The notes beneath the pieces were generated by a model that saw only the letters and a program-made list of their open reading frames with translations, was not told the origin of the DNA and searched no databases. DNA of 64,000 nt from Dokdonella_A sp937902695 (GTDB lineage Bacteria > Pseudomonadota > Gammaproteobacteria > Xanthomonadales > Rhodanobacteraceae), in contig JBEHYO010000002.1 of NCBI GenBank assembly GCA_048498135.1, positions 67,044 through 131,043 of the forward strand. Reading direction: 5' to 3'. The position numbers were made by a program, and so were the translations under genes. This document shows positions 42,473 to 51,226 of this stretch, one piece after another (the first letter of the stretch is position 1; each line of letters starts with the position of its first letter).

Positions 42473-43759
42473 TCAGCCGGCGCGCGCCTCGGCGAACGCG
42501 CCGCGGGCCGCATCGAGCGTCGCCGCGATGATGTCCTCGGTGTGCGCGATCGAGACGAATCCGGCCTCGAACGCGGACGGCGCGAGATAGACGCCGCGCG
42601 TCAGCATGCCGTGGAAGAAGCGGTTGAACATCGCGACGTCGCAATGCGTGGCCTGAGCATAGCTCTCGACCTTCTCGTCGGTGAAGAAGAGGCCGAACAT
42701 GCCGCAGACACGGTTCGTGGTCATCGCGACGCCGGCTTCGACGGCCGCCGCGGCGAACGTGTCGGCGAGGAGACGCGTGCGCCGGTCGAGCTCTTCGTAG
42801 AACCCGGGCGCCTGGACGAGGTCGAGCATCGCGAGTCCCGCGGCCATCGCGACGGGATTCCCGGAGAGCGTGCCGGCCTGGTAAACCGGCCCCGCGGGCG
42901 AGATCTTCTGCATGATCTCGCGGCGCCCGCCGTACGCGCCGACCGGCATGCCGCCGCCGATGATCTTGCCGAACGTCGTGAGATCGGGCGTGATGCCGTA
43001 GAGCGCCTGCGCGCCGCCGAGCGCGACGCGAAATCCGGTCATGACCTCGTCGAAGATCAGCAGTGCGCCGTGCCGCGTGCAGAGCTCGCGCAGCGCCGCG
43101 AGGTAGCCGTCGCGCGGCAGGATCAAGTTCATGTTGCCGGCGATCGGCTCGATGATCAGCGCGGCGATCTCCTCGCCGACTTCGGCGAAGAGTTTCTTCG
43201 CGGCGTCGAGATCGTTGTAGGGAATCGTCAGCGTGAGATCGGCGAGCGCCTTGGGCACGCCGGGCGACGTCGGCGTGCCGAACGTCAGCGCGCCGGAGCC
43301 TGCCTTGACGAGAAACGCATCGCCGTGGCCGTGATAGCAGCCTTCGAACTTCACGATGCGCGAGCGGCCCGTGTAGCCGCGCGCGAGGCGGATCGCCGAC
43401 ATCGTCGCTTCGGTGCCGGAGTTGACCATGCGCACGACCTCGATCGAGGGCACGAGCCTGGCGATCGTCTCGGCCATCGTGACTTCGGCCGGGCAAGGCG
43501 TGCCGAACGAAAGGCCGTCCTGGATCGCGCGCATCACAGCGGCGCGCACGTGCGGGTGGTTGTGGCCGGCGACCATCGGGCCCCACGAGCCGACGTAGTC
43601 GATGTAGCGCTTGCCTTCGACATCGACGAGATAGGCGCCGTCGGCGCGCGCGGTGAAGAACGGCTCGCCGCCGACCGATTTGAAGGCGCGCACGGGCGAG
43701 TTGACCCCGCCGGGCATGCGTTCGAGGGCGCGCTGGAAGAGCTCGTGGTTGGTCGTCAT
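42473..43759 (-). CDS. hemL: Glutamate-1-semialdehyde 2,1-aminomutase
   Basis: 428 residues, matching the family length (426 in E. coli). PLP-dependent enzyme forming 5-aminolevulinate for heme synthesis by the C5 pathway. Typical blocks: RMPGGVNSPVRAF at the N-terminus, VNSGTEATMSAIRLARG, FEGCYHGHGD and LIFDEVMTGFRV, plus the Schiff-base Lys in TTFGKIIGGGMPVGA. Monocistronic or at the head of the transcript that reads into the SoxYZ-like gene. Downstream of repeat C1. Confidence 0.97.
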   Translation of the reverse strand: MTTNHELFQRALERMPGGVNSPVRAFKSVGGEPFFTARADGAYLVDVEGKRYIDYVGSWGPMVAGHNHPHVRAAVMRAIQDGLSFGTPCPAEVTMAETIARLVPSIEVVRMVNSGTEATMSAIRLARGYTGRSRIVKFEGCYHGHGDAFLVKAGSGALTFGTPTSPGVPKALADLTLTIPYNDLDAAKKLFAEVGEEIAALIIEPIAGNMNLILPRDGYLAALRELCTRHGALLIFDEVMTGFRVALGGAQALYGITPDLTTFGKIIGGGMPVGAYGGRREIMQKISPAGPVYQAGTLSGNPVAMAAGLAMLDLVQAPGFYEELDRRTRLLADTFAAAAVEAGVAMTTNRVCGMFGLFFTDEKVESYAQATHCDVAMFNRFFHGMLTRGVYLAPSAFEAGFVSIAHTEDIIAATLDAARGAFAEARAG

Positions 43760-43790
43760 GTTGCGGTTATCCGATCCGGGGTATCAGAAG

Positions 43791-43892
43791 ATTGAACCAC
43801 GAAGGACACGAAGAACACGAAGCAAAGGTCGAGCAAAGACGGATTTGATTCCTTCGTGTTCTTCGTGTTCTTCGTGTTCTTCGTGGTTCAAT
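43791..43892. repeat. CACGAAG palindromic repeat, family C copy 1
   Basis: Perfect 14-base terminal inverted repeats ATTGAACCACGAAG and CTTCGTGGTTCAAT. The interior is made of reiterated ACACGAAGA on the left and TTCGTGTTC on the right. The right end supplies the stop codon of thiE. A second copy lies near 48210. Confidence 0.9.
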
Positions 43893-44544
43893 CTTTGTCT
43901 GGGACATTTTCGTATGAACCGGCCGCATCGAACAGCGCGGCAAAAGATCGCGCCGCGCCGCGCACGTCGCGCGCACCAAAGACGGCCGAAATCACCGCGA
44001 GATAATTCGCGCCGGCTTCGATCAGCGCCGCACCGTTCGCGGCCGTGATGCCGCCGATCGCGACGAGCGGCACGCCGAGCGGTTTCGCGTCCCGCAGCAA
44101 TGCCGGCGTCGCCTCGCGCGCATGCGGCTTCGTCGGCGAAGCGAAAAACGCACCGAACGCGAGGTAGTCGGCGCCGGCGGCCGCCAGCGCCCGCGCGCGT
44201 TCGATGGAGTCGTAGCACGACACGCCGACGATCGCGCACGGCCCGAGCGCCTGGCGCGCGCTCGCGACGTCGGCGTCGTGCTCGCCGAGATGCACGCCCA
44301 TCGCGCCGCCCGCGAGCGCGAGGTCGACGTCGTCGTTGACGACCAGCGCGATGCGCCTGCGTGCGCAAAGTGCGGCGAGCGCACGCGCTTCGGCGAGACG
44401 GCGCGCCGCGTCGCCGGTCTTGTCGCGGTATTGCAGCAGCACGGCGCCGCCGTCGATCGCGGCCTCGCACGCGGCGAGGAGGTCGTCGCGCGGGCCATTC
44501 GTGATCGCGTAGAGGCCGTTTCGTGTCAGGAGCGGGTGTGCCAT
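43888..44544 (-). CDS. thiE: Thiamine phosphate synthase ThiE
   Basis: 218 residues. TIM-barrel enzyme joining HMP-pyrophosphate and thiazole phosphate. Family blocks: GLYAITNG (N-terminus), LLQYRDKTGD, LVVNDDVDLALAGGAMGVHLGEHD split over two strands, GVSCYD and YLAFGAFFASPTK, then VAIGGITAANG near the end. The last residues (SYENVPDKD) and the stop overlap the terminal inverted repeat of repeat C1, so the native C-terminus may have been replaced when the element inserted. No riboswitch upstream. The VCBS-repeat gene is divergent, 60 bases away. Confidence 0.95.
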   Translation of the reverse strand: MAHPLLTRNGLYAITNGPRDDLLAACEAAIDGGAVLLQYRDKTGDAARRLAEARALAALCARRRIALVVNDDVDLALAGGAMGVHLGEHDADVASARQALGPCAIVGVSCYDSIERARALAAAGADYLAFGAFFASPTKPHAREATPALLRDAKPLGVPLVAIGGITAANGAALIEAGANYLAVISAVFGARDVRGAARSFAALFDAAGSYENVPDKD

Positions 44545-44604
44545 TGCGCGAGTTTAACGTCGTCGTCGCGGTCCGAATCGGATGCGTTGCCGACAATGAC
44601 TTCC

Positions 44605-46188
44605 ATGAAACGCCTGCTCTCGACATTCGCGCTCGTATTCGCGGCCGATGTGGCCCACGCCGCCGTGCAGGCGCCGGCGCTGAAGTGGGCCTACGGCGGC
44701 TGCTTCGCGTCGTGGTGCCAGACCGGCTGGTACAGCTCGCCGGCGGTCGTCGACATCGACGGCGACGGCACGCTCGACGTCGTTGCGGGTTCGTACGATG
44801 TCGTCGCGCTGAAGGGCAGCGACGGCACGCTGCTCTGGCGCGGCGCGAGCGAAGACCGCGTCTGGCCCGGCATCGCGATCGGCGACCTCGACCACGACGG
44901 CCGCGTCGCGATCGTCGTCGGCCGCAGCGGACCGGGCGTCACGGTCTACGACCTAGACGGCAGCGTGCGCAGCGGCTGGCCCGTGACGCCGTTCGCCGGC
45001 GGCGAGGTGCGCTCGCTCGCGCTGGCCGATCTCGATCGCGACGGCAGGCTCCATGTCGTCGTCGGCGATGCGGCGGGCGTCTCGTCGAACTACGTCGACG
45101 TGCTCGCGCCGAACGGCGCGACGCGACCGGGCTGGCCCGCGCGACGCTCGTCCGATCCGGGCTACGGCGCGGGCATGTACAACGAAAACCTCGCCATCGC
45201 CGACCTCGACGGCGACGGCTATCCCGAAATCTACGCGCCGACCGACACGCATTACGTGAACGCATTCGACCGCAACGGCAACGAGATCCGCGCGAACGCG
45301 ATCTACGGCACGAGCAGCGACGGGCTCGGGCCGAAGGTCTGGGCCGAGGTCGGCGTCAACGTCGATCAGGCCGCCGACCTGCGCGGCTACACGAATTGCG
45401 ACACGGAGCGGCGTCCGAACTTCGCGAGCTCGGCGCCGGCGATCGCGGATGTCGACGGCGATCGCACGCCCGAGCTCGTCCTGCCGGGCAATGTCTATGA
45501 CTGCAGCACCGATCCGTACACCGATCTCTACTACGACGTCTGGCTTCTGAAAAGCGATCGCACGCGCTGGGCCGCGTCCGGGTTCGACTGGACGGTCATT
45601 CCGGCGCAGGCGGCGAGCGGCGCGCCGCTGTCGGAGAACTACGACGTGATCCAGAACATCGCGGCGAATGCGGTCGTCGCCGATCTCGATCGCGACGGCG
45701 CGCAGGAAATCCTGCTGCCGAGCTACGACGGCAAGCTGCACGCGTGGTGGCTCGACAAGACCGAGCACGCCGCGTGGCCGTTCGTGGTTCCGGGCAGCGG
45801 GTTCCATTTTGCCTCCGAACCCGTCGTCGCCGACCTCGACGGCGACGGCTCGCCCGAGGTCCTCTTCGCGAGCTGGGGCGAAAACGACAACGGCGAGGCC
45901 GGAAAGCTCTTCGTGCTCGACGCCCAGGGCCATCAGCTCTTCGCGGTGGACCTGCCGGCGCCGCGCGGCGGCACGTGGAGCGGCGGGCTCGCCGCGCCGA
46001 CGCTCGCCGACATCGACGGCGACGGCGAGCTCGAAGCGGTCGTCCAGACGGTCGACGCCGGCGTCGTCGCGTACGACCTGCCGGGCACGCGTCACGCGCA
46101 GACGCTCTGGCCGACAGGGCGCGGCAGCCTGCTGCGTGCGGGCGTTGCGTACAACGAGCGCATCTTCGCGAGCGGTTTCGGCGACTGA
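44605..46188 (+). CDS. Secreted FG-GAP/VCBS-repeat protein with GFGD tail
   Basis: 527 residues; ATG at 44605 leads straight into a signal peptide (FALVFAADVAHA). ATG at 44596 would add three residues. The body is a beta-propeller made of about seven FG-GAP/VCBS units. Each has a calcium loop such as DIDGDGTLDVV, DLDHDGRVAIVV, DLDGDGYPEIY, DVDGDRTPELVL, DLDRDGAQEILL and DLDGDGSPEVLF. Such propellers bind Ca2+ and carbohydrate or protein ligands outside the cell. The C-terminus is ERIFASGFGD, the common tail. Function unknown. The gene is oriented divergently from thiE. Confidence 0.88.
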   Translation: MKRLLSTFALVFAADVAHAAVQAPALKWAYGGCFASWCQTGWYSSPAVVDIDGDGTLDVVAGSYDVVALKGSDGTLLWRGASEDRVWPGIAIGDLDHDGRVAIVVGRSGPGVTVYDLDGSVRSGWPVTPFAGGEVRSLALADLDRDGRLHVVVGDAAGVSSNYVDVLAPNGATRPGWPARRSSDPGYGAGMYNENLAIADLDGDGYPEIYAPTDTHYVNAFDRNGNEIRANAIYGTSSDGLGPKVWAEVGVNVDQAADLRGYTNCDTERRPNFASSAPAIADVDGDRTPELVLPGNVYDCSTDPYTDLYYDVWLLKSDRTRWAASGFDWTVIPAQAASGAPLSENYDVIQNIAANAVVADLDRDGAQEILLPSYDGKLHAWWLDKTEHAAWPFVVPGSGFHFASEPVVADLDGDGSPEVLFASWGENDNGEAGKLFVLDAQGHQLFAVDLPAPRGGTWSGGLAAPTLADIDGDGELEAVVQTVDAGVVAYDLPGTRHAQTLWPTGRGSLLRAGVAYNERIFASGFGD

Positions 46189-46267
46189 CCGGCTTTGGAC
46201 AGCCGCGACTTGGATCGGCGCCGCGCGGCTGCGACAATGCCGCCTCGATCCTTCATCGCATCACGCA

Positions 46268-46471
46268 ATGTCCCAACCGCTTGCCGCCGCAACCGACGGC
46301 GTTCCCTACCGCACGTTCATGTGCGTCGTCTGCGGCTTCATCTATAGCGAGGCCGACGGCTGGCCGGACGACGGCATCGCGCCGGGCACGCGCTGGGAGG
46401 ACGTCCCCGAGACATGGACATGCCCCGACTGCGGCGTGACGAAGAGCGATTTCGAGATGGTCGAGATCTGA
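46268..46471 (+). CDS. Rubredoxin
   Basis: A 67-residue one-iron electron carrier. The two knuckles are MCVVCGFIYSE (Cys19, Cys22) and TCPDCGVTKSDFEMVEI (Cys52, Cys55), each C-x2-C-G, with the usual GWPDDGIAPGTRWEDVPETW segment between them. A 12-residue N-terminal extension precedes the core. Rubredoxins donate electrons to alkane hydroxylases, oxygen reductases or peroxide-reducing enzymes; none of those is adjacent, so the partner is unknown. Lies 79 bases after the VCBS gene. Confidence 0.96.
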   Translation: MSQPLAAATDGVPYRTFMCVVCGFIYSEADGWPDDGIAPGTRWEDVPETWTCPDCGVTKSDFEMVEI

Positions 46472-46578
46472 CCGCGCCATCGCGTCGCCAGCTCGCGTCC
46501 CGATTCCGTCATCGCGATGACGCCGCGCCTCCATCGCGCGCTGCTTGACTGCGAACCAGTCAACCAGCGGAGCCTTCC

Positions 46579-46788
46579 ATGCGTGTTTTCGTCCCGGTCG
46601 AGGACGCCTGCGTCGACGCCGAGCTCGGCGCGCTCGTCCCGTACCGCTACGGCCTCACCTGCGCGCACGAACTGCGCGGCGCGCTCGTGCTGCGCGACGG
46701 CGTCTGGGCCGAGCGGCCCGCGGTCAACGATGGATCTCGATCGGATCGCCCGGCGTCAGACCCAGCTTTTCCGACTCGCCGCCGTTGA
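46579..46788 (+). CDS. Possible small protein, unknown
   Basis: A 69-residue frame starting MRVFVPVEDACVDAELGALVPYRYG (split here only by length) after the weak ribosome site AGCGGAGC. The first ~50 residues look like a normal cytosolic protein. The last 20 are antisense to the end of the convergent DUF192 gene and become Arg/Pro-rich, so the true C-terminus may be lost or the frame spurious. No family recognised. Confidence 0.35.
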   Translation: MRVFVPVEDACVDAELGALVPYRYGLTCAHELRGALVLRDGVWAERPAVNDGSRSDRPASDPAFPTRRR

Positions 46789-47164
46789 GCTCGAGCACGT
46801 AGCGCGCCGGCGCGCCGCTCGAATAGCCCGGACAGGGGTCGCTCGTGCACGGCGGCACGCGGTGCTGGATGCTGATGAGCTTCCTGTCGCCGTCGAAAAA
46901 CAGCATGTCGAGCGGGATCTTCGTGTTCTTCATCCAGAACCCGCGCATCGCGTCGTCGTCGAACACGAACAGCATGCCGTGGTCGGCGGCCATCTCGGTG
47001 CGGTCCATGAGGCCGTGCGCGCGCGAGGCGTCGTCGGCCGCGATCTCGATCGTGTAGCGGTGGCCCTTGAGCTCGACGTAAGGCCCGGCGGCCGCGCAGG
47101 CGTGCAGCGCAGAGCCGGAGAGCAGCACGGCGGCTGCGAGAAGCGTGCGGTTCTGTCGCGTCAT
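46724..47164 (-). CDS. DUF192 family secreted protein
   Basis: 146 residues with a signal peptide containing a Cys (SALHACAAAG); a lipoprotein is possible. The core holds ASRAHGLMDRTEMAADHGML, FVFDDD, FWMKNTKIPLDMLFFD and ISIQHRVPPC, the conserved DUF192 pattern, a small beta fold found in many proteobacteria with no assigned function. The ATG at 47164 is chosen because it starts the signal peptide; the frame is open 63 bases further. Starts 14 bases after the stop of the kinase gene on the same strand, so the two are likely co-transcribed. Confidence 0.9.
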   Translation of the reverse strand: MTRQNRTLLAAAVLLSGSALHACAAAGPYVELKGHRYTIEIAADDASRAHGLMDRTEMAADHGMLFVFDDDAMRGFWMKNTKIPLDMLFFDGDRKLISIQHRVPPCTSDPCPGYSSGAPARYVLELNGGESEKLGLTPGDPIEIHR

Positions 47165-47177
47165 GCGGATCTCCTCG

Positions 47178-48113
47178 TCAGTCGATTGCGTAGCCGAACT
47201 GCTGCTTGAACTGGTCCGCGAACTCATCGTACGTGAAGCGCTGGTTCTGCGTGCCGGGATGCTCGACCTTCAGCGCGCCCATCAGCGAGGCGACGCGGCC
47301 GACGGTCGGCCAGTCCATGCCGCGCATGATCGAGAAGATCAGGCCCGCGCGATACGCATCGCCGCAACCGGTCGGATCGGAGACACGGCGCTCGTGCGCC
47401 GGCGGAATGTCGTGCGTCTCCTTCGTCGTGTGGATCAGCGAGCCCTTCGGGCCGCGCGTCACGATGTATGCCTTGACGCGGGCGGTGATCTCCTCGGCGG
47501 ACCAGCCCGTGTTCCGCTGCAGCAGCATCGATTCGTAATCGTTGACGGTGACGTAGTCCGCCTTGTCGATGAACGCGCGGAACTCGTCGCCCGAGAAGAG
47601 CGGCATCGCCTGGCCGGGATCGAAGATGAAGGGGATGCCGCGCGCCGAGAACTCCTCGACGTGCTGCAGCATCGCCTCGCGGCCGTCGGGCGCGACGATG
47701 CCGAACGTCGCTTCATTCACGTCGCGCACGTGGTTTTCGAACGAACGCATCATCGCGCCCGGATGGAACGCGGTGATCTGGTTGTCGTCGAGATCGGTCG
47801 TGATGAACGCCTGCGCCGTGTAGAGCTCCTCGAGCTCCTTGACGCAGTCGAGCCGGATGCCGCAGCGCGTGAAGTGCTCGCGGTACGGCGCGAAGTCCTG
47901 GCCGACCGTCGCCATCGGCAGCGGATCGGCGCCGAGCAGTTTGAGGTTGTAGGCGATGTTGCCGGCGCAGCCGCCGAACTCGCGGCGCATGCGCGGCACG
48001 AGGAACGACACGTTCAGGACGTGCACCTTGTCGGGCAGGATGTGATTCTTGAACTGGTCCTGGAACACCATGATCGTGTCGTAGGCCAGCGAGCCGCAGA
48101 TCAGTGCAGACAT
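47178..48113 (-). CDS. PfkB family carbohydrate/nucleoside kinase
   Basis: 311 residues. The family fold is shown by ICGSLAYDTIM at the start, REFGGCAGNIAYNLKLLG (the glycine-rich substrate loop) and the C-terminal signature VSDPTGCGDAYRAGL, whose Asp in G-C-G-D is the catalytic base. The pattern is closest to bacterial adenosine kinase/ribokinase-like proteins of Xanthomonadales, but the substrate cannot be fixed from sequence. The start ATG 48113 precedes the family N-terminus. The frame upstream up to 48185 is an extension lacking motifs. Confidence 0.9.
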   Translation of the reverse strand: MSALICGSLAYDTIMVFQDQFKNHILPDKVHVLNVSFLVPRMRREFGGCAGNIAYNLKLLGADPLPMATVGQDFAPYREHFTRCGIRLDCVKELEELYTAQAFITTDLDDNQITAFHPGAMMRSFENHVRDVNEATFGIVAPDGREAMLQHVEEFSARGIPFIFDPGQAMPLFSGDEFRAFIDKADYVTVNDYESMLLQRNTGWSAEEITARVKAYIVTRGPKGSLIHTTKETHDIPPAHERRVSDPTGCGDAYRAGLIFSIMRGMDWPTVGRVASLMGALKVEHPGTQNQRFTYDEFADQFKQQFGYAID

Positions 48114-48207
48114 GCGTCGTCCGTCGGAAGAGGGTGCCGGGCGGCCCCGGCGGCGCGCGATTCTCGCAGATTCCGGGCTCCGCACACGCCGAGGCGCGCC
48201 CGAAAGG

Positions 48208-48309
48208 TTGAACCACGAAGAACACGAAGAACTCGAAGAGGAGAATCCCGTCCGCTTTTTTGGCCCGCCTTTGCGTTCCTTCGTGCTCGTCGCGTACTTC
48301 GTGGTTCAA
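48208..48309. repeat. CACGAAG palindromic repeat, family C copy 2
   Basis: TTGAACCACGAAG at 48208-48220 and its complement CTTCGTGGTTCAA at 48297-48309, with ACACGAAGA reiterations inside the left arm. Located between the kinase gene and the divergent mreB promoter. Confidence 0.88.
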
Positions 48310-48363
48310 TTGTCAGAACGCCGGAAAACCGTGTCGGCACCGGCATTTTTAACGCATTTCTCC

Positions 48364-48392
48364 TTGCCCGCCGAAGTCGCACTGACTAGACT
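48364..48392 (+). promoter_or_regulatory. Likely sigma-70 promoter of the mreB operon
   Basis: TTGCCC (48364-48369), a 17-base spacer and TAGACT (48387-48392). The -10 lies 45 bases upstream of the mreB ATG, and an A-rich stretch (CCATAAAAAAAGG) lies between. It is the best -35/-10 match I can find ahead of the shape operon. Confidence 0.6.
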
Positions 48393-48437
48393 GGCCCGCT
48401 TTTCTCGAAGACCCATAAAAAAAGGCTCGCGCCGCAG

Positions 48438-49484
<1,047 letters not shown>

Positions 49485-49594
49485 CCGGGATTGGGGATTC
49501 GAAATTCGCAGCGCTACGATTCCTGGTCTTCGCGGAGTAGCGTAGGAGCCTGTCGATGCGCTCCGCATCCCCAATCCCGAATACCCAATCCCGG
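49485..49594. repeat. GGGATTGGGG palindromic repeat, family D
   Basis: CCGGGATTGGGGATTCG at the left and CCCCAATCCCGAATACCCAATCCCGG at the right (read in two overlapping halves of the arm) form a large inverted repeat. It fills almost the whole mreB-mreC gap and ends 10 bases before the mreC start. Confidence 0.85.
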
Positions 49595-49604
49595 CCTTAA
49601 CCTC

Positions 49605-50555
49605 GTGGCCCTCGCCCGCAACGACACCGCCACCCTGTTCGCCGAAGGCACGGCCTCGACGCTGCGCCTCATCGTATACCTCGGTCTCGCGGCGACGCTG
49701 ATGGTCGTCGATCACCGGGCCGGCTATCTCGAGGATCTGCGTCGCGTGACCGGCGTGCTGGTCGAGCCGGTCTACCGCATCGCGGCGCTGCCGGCTGACG
49801 TCGCGCGCGCGACGCGCACGGCCGTCGTCTCGCAGGACACGCTCGCAAAGGAGAATCGCGAGCTCCGCGACGCGCTCCTGCTCGCGCAGGCGCGCCTGAA
49901 CCGCCTCGATGCGCTCGTCGCGCAGAACGCGCGGCTGAAGGACCTGCTCGACGCGCAGACGAGCCTGGGCCTCTCGGTCCAGCTCGCGCGGCTCATCGAC
50001 GTCGATCTCGACCCGTTCCGCCCGCGCGTCGTGCTGAATGTCGGCGCGAACCAGGGCGTCACGGTCGGCCAGCCCGTCATCGACGCGCACGGCATCATGG
50101 GCCAGGTCATCGAGGTGCTCGGCAACACGTCGGTGGTCATGCTGATCACCGATCCCACGCACGCGATTCCGGTCATGGTCGAGCGCTCGGGCCTTCGCAC
50201 GATCGCCTACGGCACCGGCGCGATCGACCGACTCGAGCTTCCGAACATTCCGATCAGTGCGGACGTGCAGGCCGGCGACCGACTCGTGACCTCAGGTCTG
50301 GGCGGGCGCTTTCCCGCTGGATTCCCGGTCGGCGAGATCCTTTCGATCTCGACGGATTCGTCGAGCCTCTTCGCCGCGGCACAGGCGCGGCCGGCGGCGG
50401 CGCTCGACCGGAGCGGCGACGTGCTGCTGCTGCGCGATCAGCCGCAGCCTTACGGTGCGCCCGCGCCGATCGAGGAGATCGGGCCGCCGCGCGATCTTGC
50501 CGGAACGGGCGCGCCGAAGGCCGCGGCGTCGCCGAAGCGGGAGCCGCAGCAGTAA
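49605..50555 (+). CDS. mreC: Rod shape-determining protein MreC
   Basis: 316 residues from GTG. One transmembrane helix (about 17-37, STLRLIVYLGLAATLMVVD), then a coiled coil (about 70-110, TLAKENRELRDALLLAQARL), then the double beta-barrel with VVLNVGANQGVTVGQPVID and GIMGQVIEVLGNTSVVMLIT. The end is a Pro/Ala-rich tail. MreC links MreB to PBP2 and RodA in the periplasm. Start chosen because upstream codons lie inside repeat D; no clear Shine-Dalgarno is visible, so translation may be coupled to the operon or start at a nearby codon. Confidence 0.94.
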   Translation: MALARNDTATLFAEGTASTLRLIVYLGLAATLMVVDHRAGYLEDLRRVTGVLVEPVYRIAALPADVARATRTAVVSQDTLAKENRELRDALLLAQARLNRLDALVAQNARLKDLLDAQTSLGLSVQLARLIDVDLDPFRPRVVLNVGANQGVTVGQPVIDAHGIMGQVIEVLGNTSVVMLITDPTHAIPVMVERSGLRTIAYGTGAIDRLELPNIPISADVQAGDRLVTSGLGGRFPAGFPVGEILSISTDSSSLFAAAQARPAAALDRSGDVLLLRDQPQPYGAPAPIEEIGPPRDLAGTGAPKAAASPKREPQQ

Positions 50556-50572
50556 TGGGACGTCGGCGCGAG

Positions 50573-50691
50573 CTTGCCCTCACCACTACCCTCTCCCGCA
50601 AGCGGGAGAGGGGACAAAGCGCGCTTTTCCCCCGCTCCCGCACGCTTTTCCCCCTCTCCCGCTTGCGGGAGAGGGTAGTGGTGAGGGCAAG
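50573..50691. repeat. Perfect 41-bp inverted repeat between mreC and mreD (family A copy 9)
   Basis: Left arm 50573-50613 (CTTGCCCTCACCACTACCCT and onward through a CCCGCAAGCGGG dyad) and right arm 50651-50691 are exact reverse complements. Each arm also contains the family A hairpin. The 37-base spacer is T/C-rich. In mRNA it gives either two small hairpins or one very long stem. Confidence 0.92.
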
Positions 50692-50721
50692 CCTGGTTCG
50701 CCGCCGCATCGGCGCTCCCGC

Positions 50722-51213
50722 ATGAACCGCAGCCGCGCCCGCACCTGGCTCTTCGCCGGCAGCATAGCGTTCGCGTTCCTGCTCCAGCTGATGCCGCTGC
50801 CGCAGACGCTGCTGCCGCTGAAGCCCTACTGGGTGGGACTCGTGCTCGTCTACTGGGCGATCGAGACGCCCGAGCGCGTCGGCCTCGGCTTCGCATTCCT
50901 CGTCGGGCTCGCAGGCGACCTGCTTGCCGGGCAGCTCCTCGGCGAGCAGGCGCTCCGGCTCGTCGTCATGATCTTCATCGTGCTGCGTTTTCGCGCGCGG
51001 CTCCGCTTCTTTCCGATGTGGCAGCAGGCGCTCGCCGTGCTCGCGCTGCTGTTGAACGATCGCATCGTCGTCATGATGGTGCGCGGCTTCGCCGGCGATC
51101 CGATGCCCGCCGCGGTGTTCTGGCTCTCTCCGCTGGTCGGCATGATCCTCTGGCCGTTCGTATTCCTCGTGCTCGACGATCTTCGCGGACGCCTTCGCGT
51201 CGGCGATTCCTGA
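50722..51213 (+). CDS. mreD: Rod shape-determining protein MreD
   Basis: 163 residues with five or six transmembrane helices. Family pattern: FLLQLMPLPQTLLPLKPYW (about 20-38), LVYWAIETPERVGLGFAFLV and GLAGDLLAGQLLGEQAL. Same length as E. coli MreD (162). Works with MreC in the elongation complex. The ATG follows CGGCGCTCCCGC; no strong ribosome site, and the long inverted repeat just upstream could limit its expression relative to mreBC. The start of mrdA follows 13 bases after its stop. Confidence 0.94.
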   Translation: MNRSRARTWLFAGSIAFAFLLQLMPLPQTLLPLKPYWVGLVLVYWAIETPERVGLGFAFLVGLAGDLLAGQLLGEQALRLVVMIFIVLRFRARLRFFPMWQQALAVLALLLNDRIVVMMVRGFAGDPMPAAVFWLSPLVGMILWPFVFLVLDDLRGRLRVGDS

Positions 51214-51226
51214 TCCGGATCGCACG

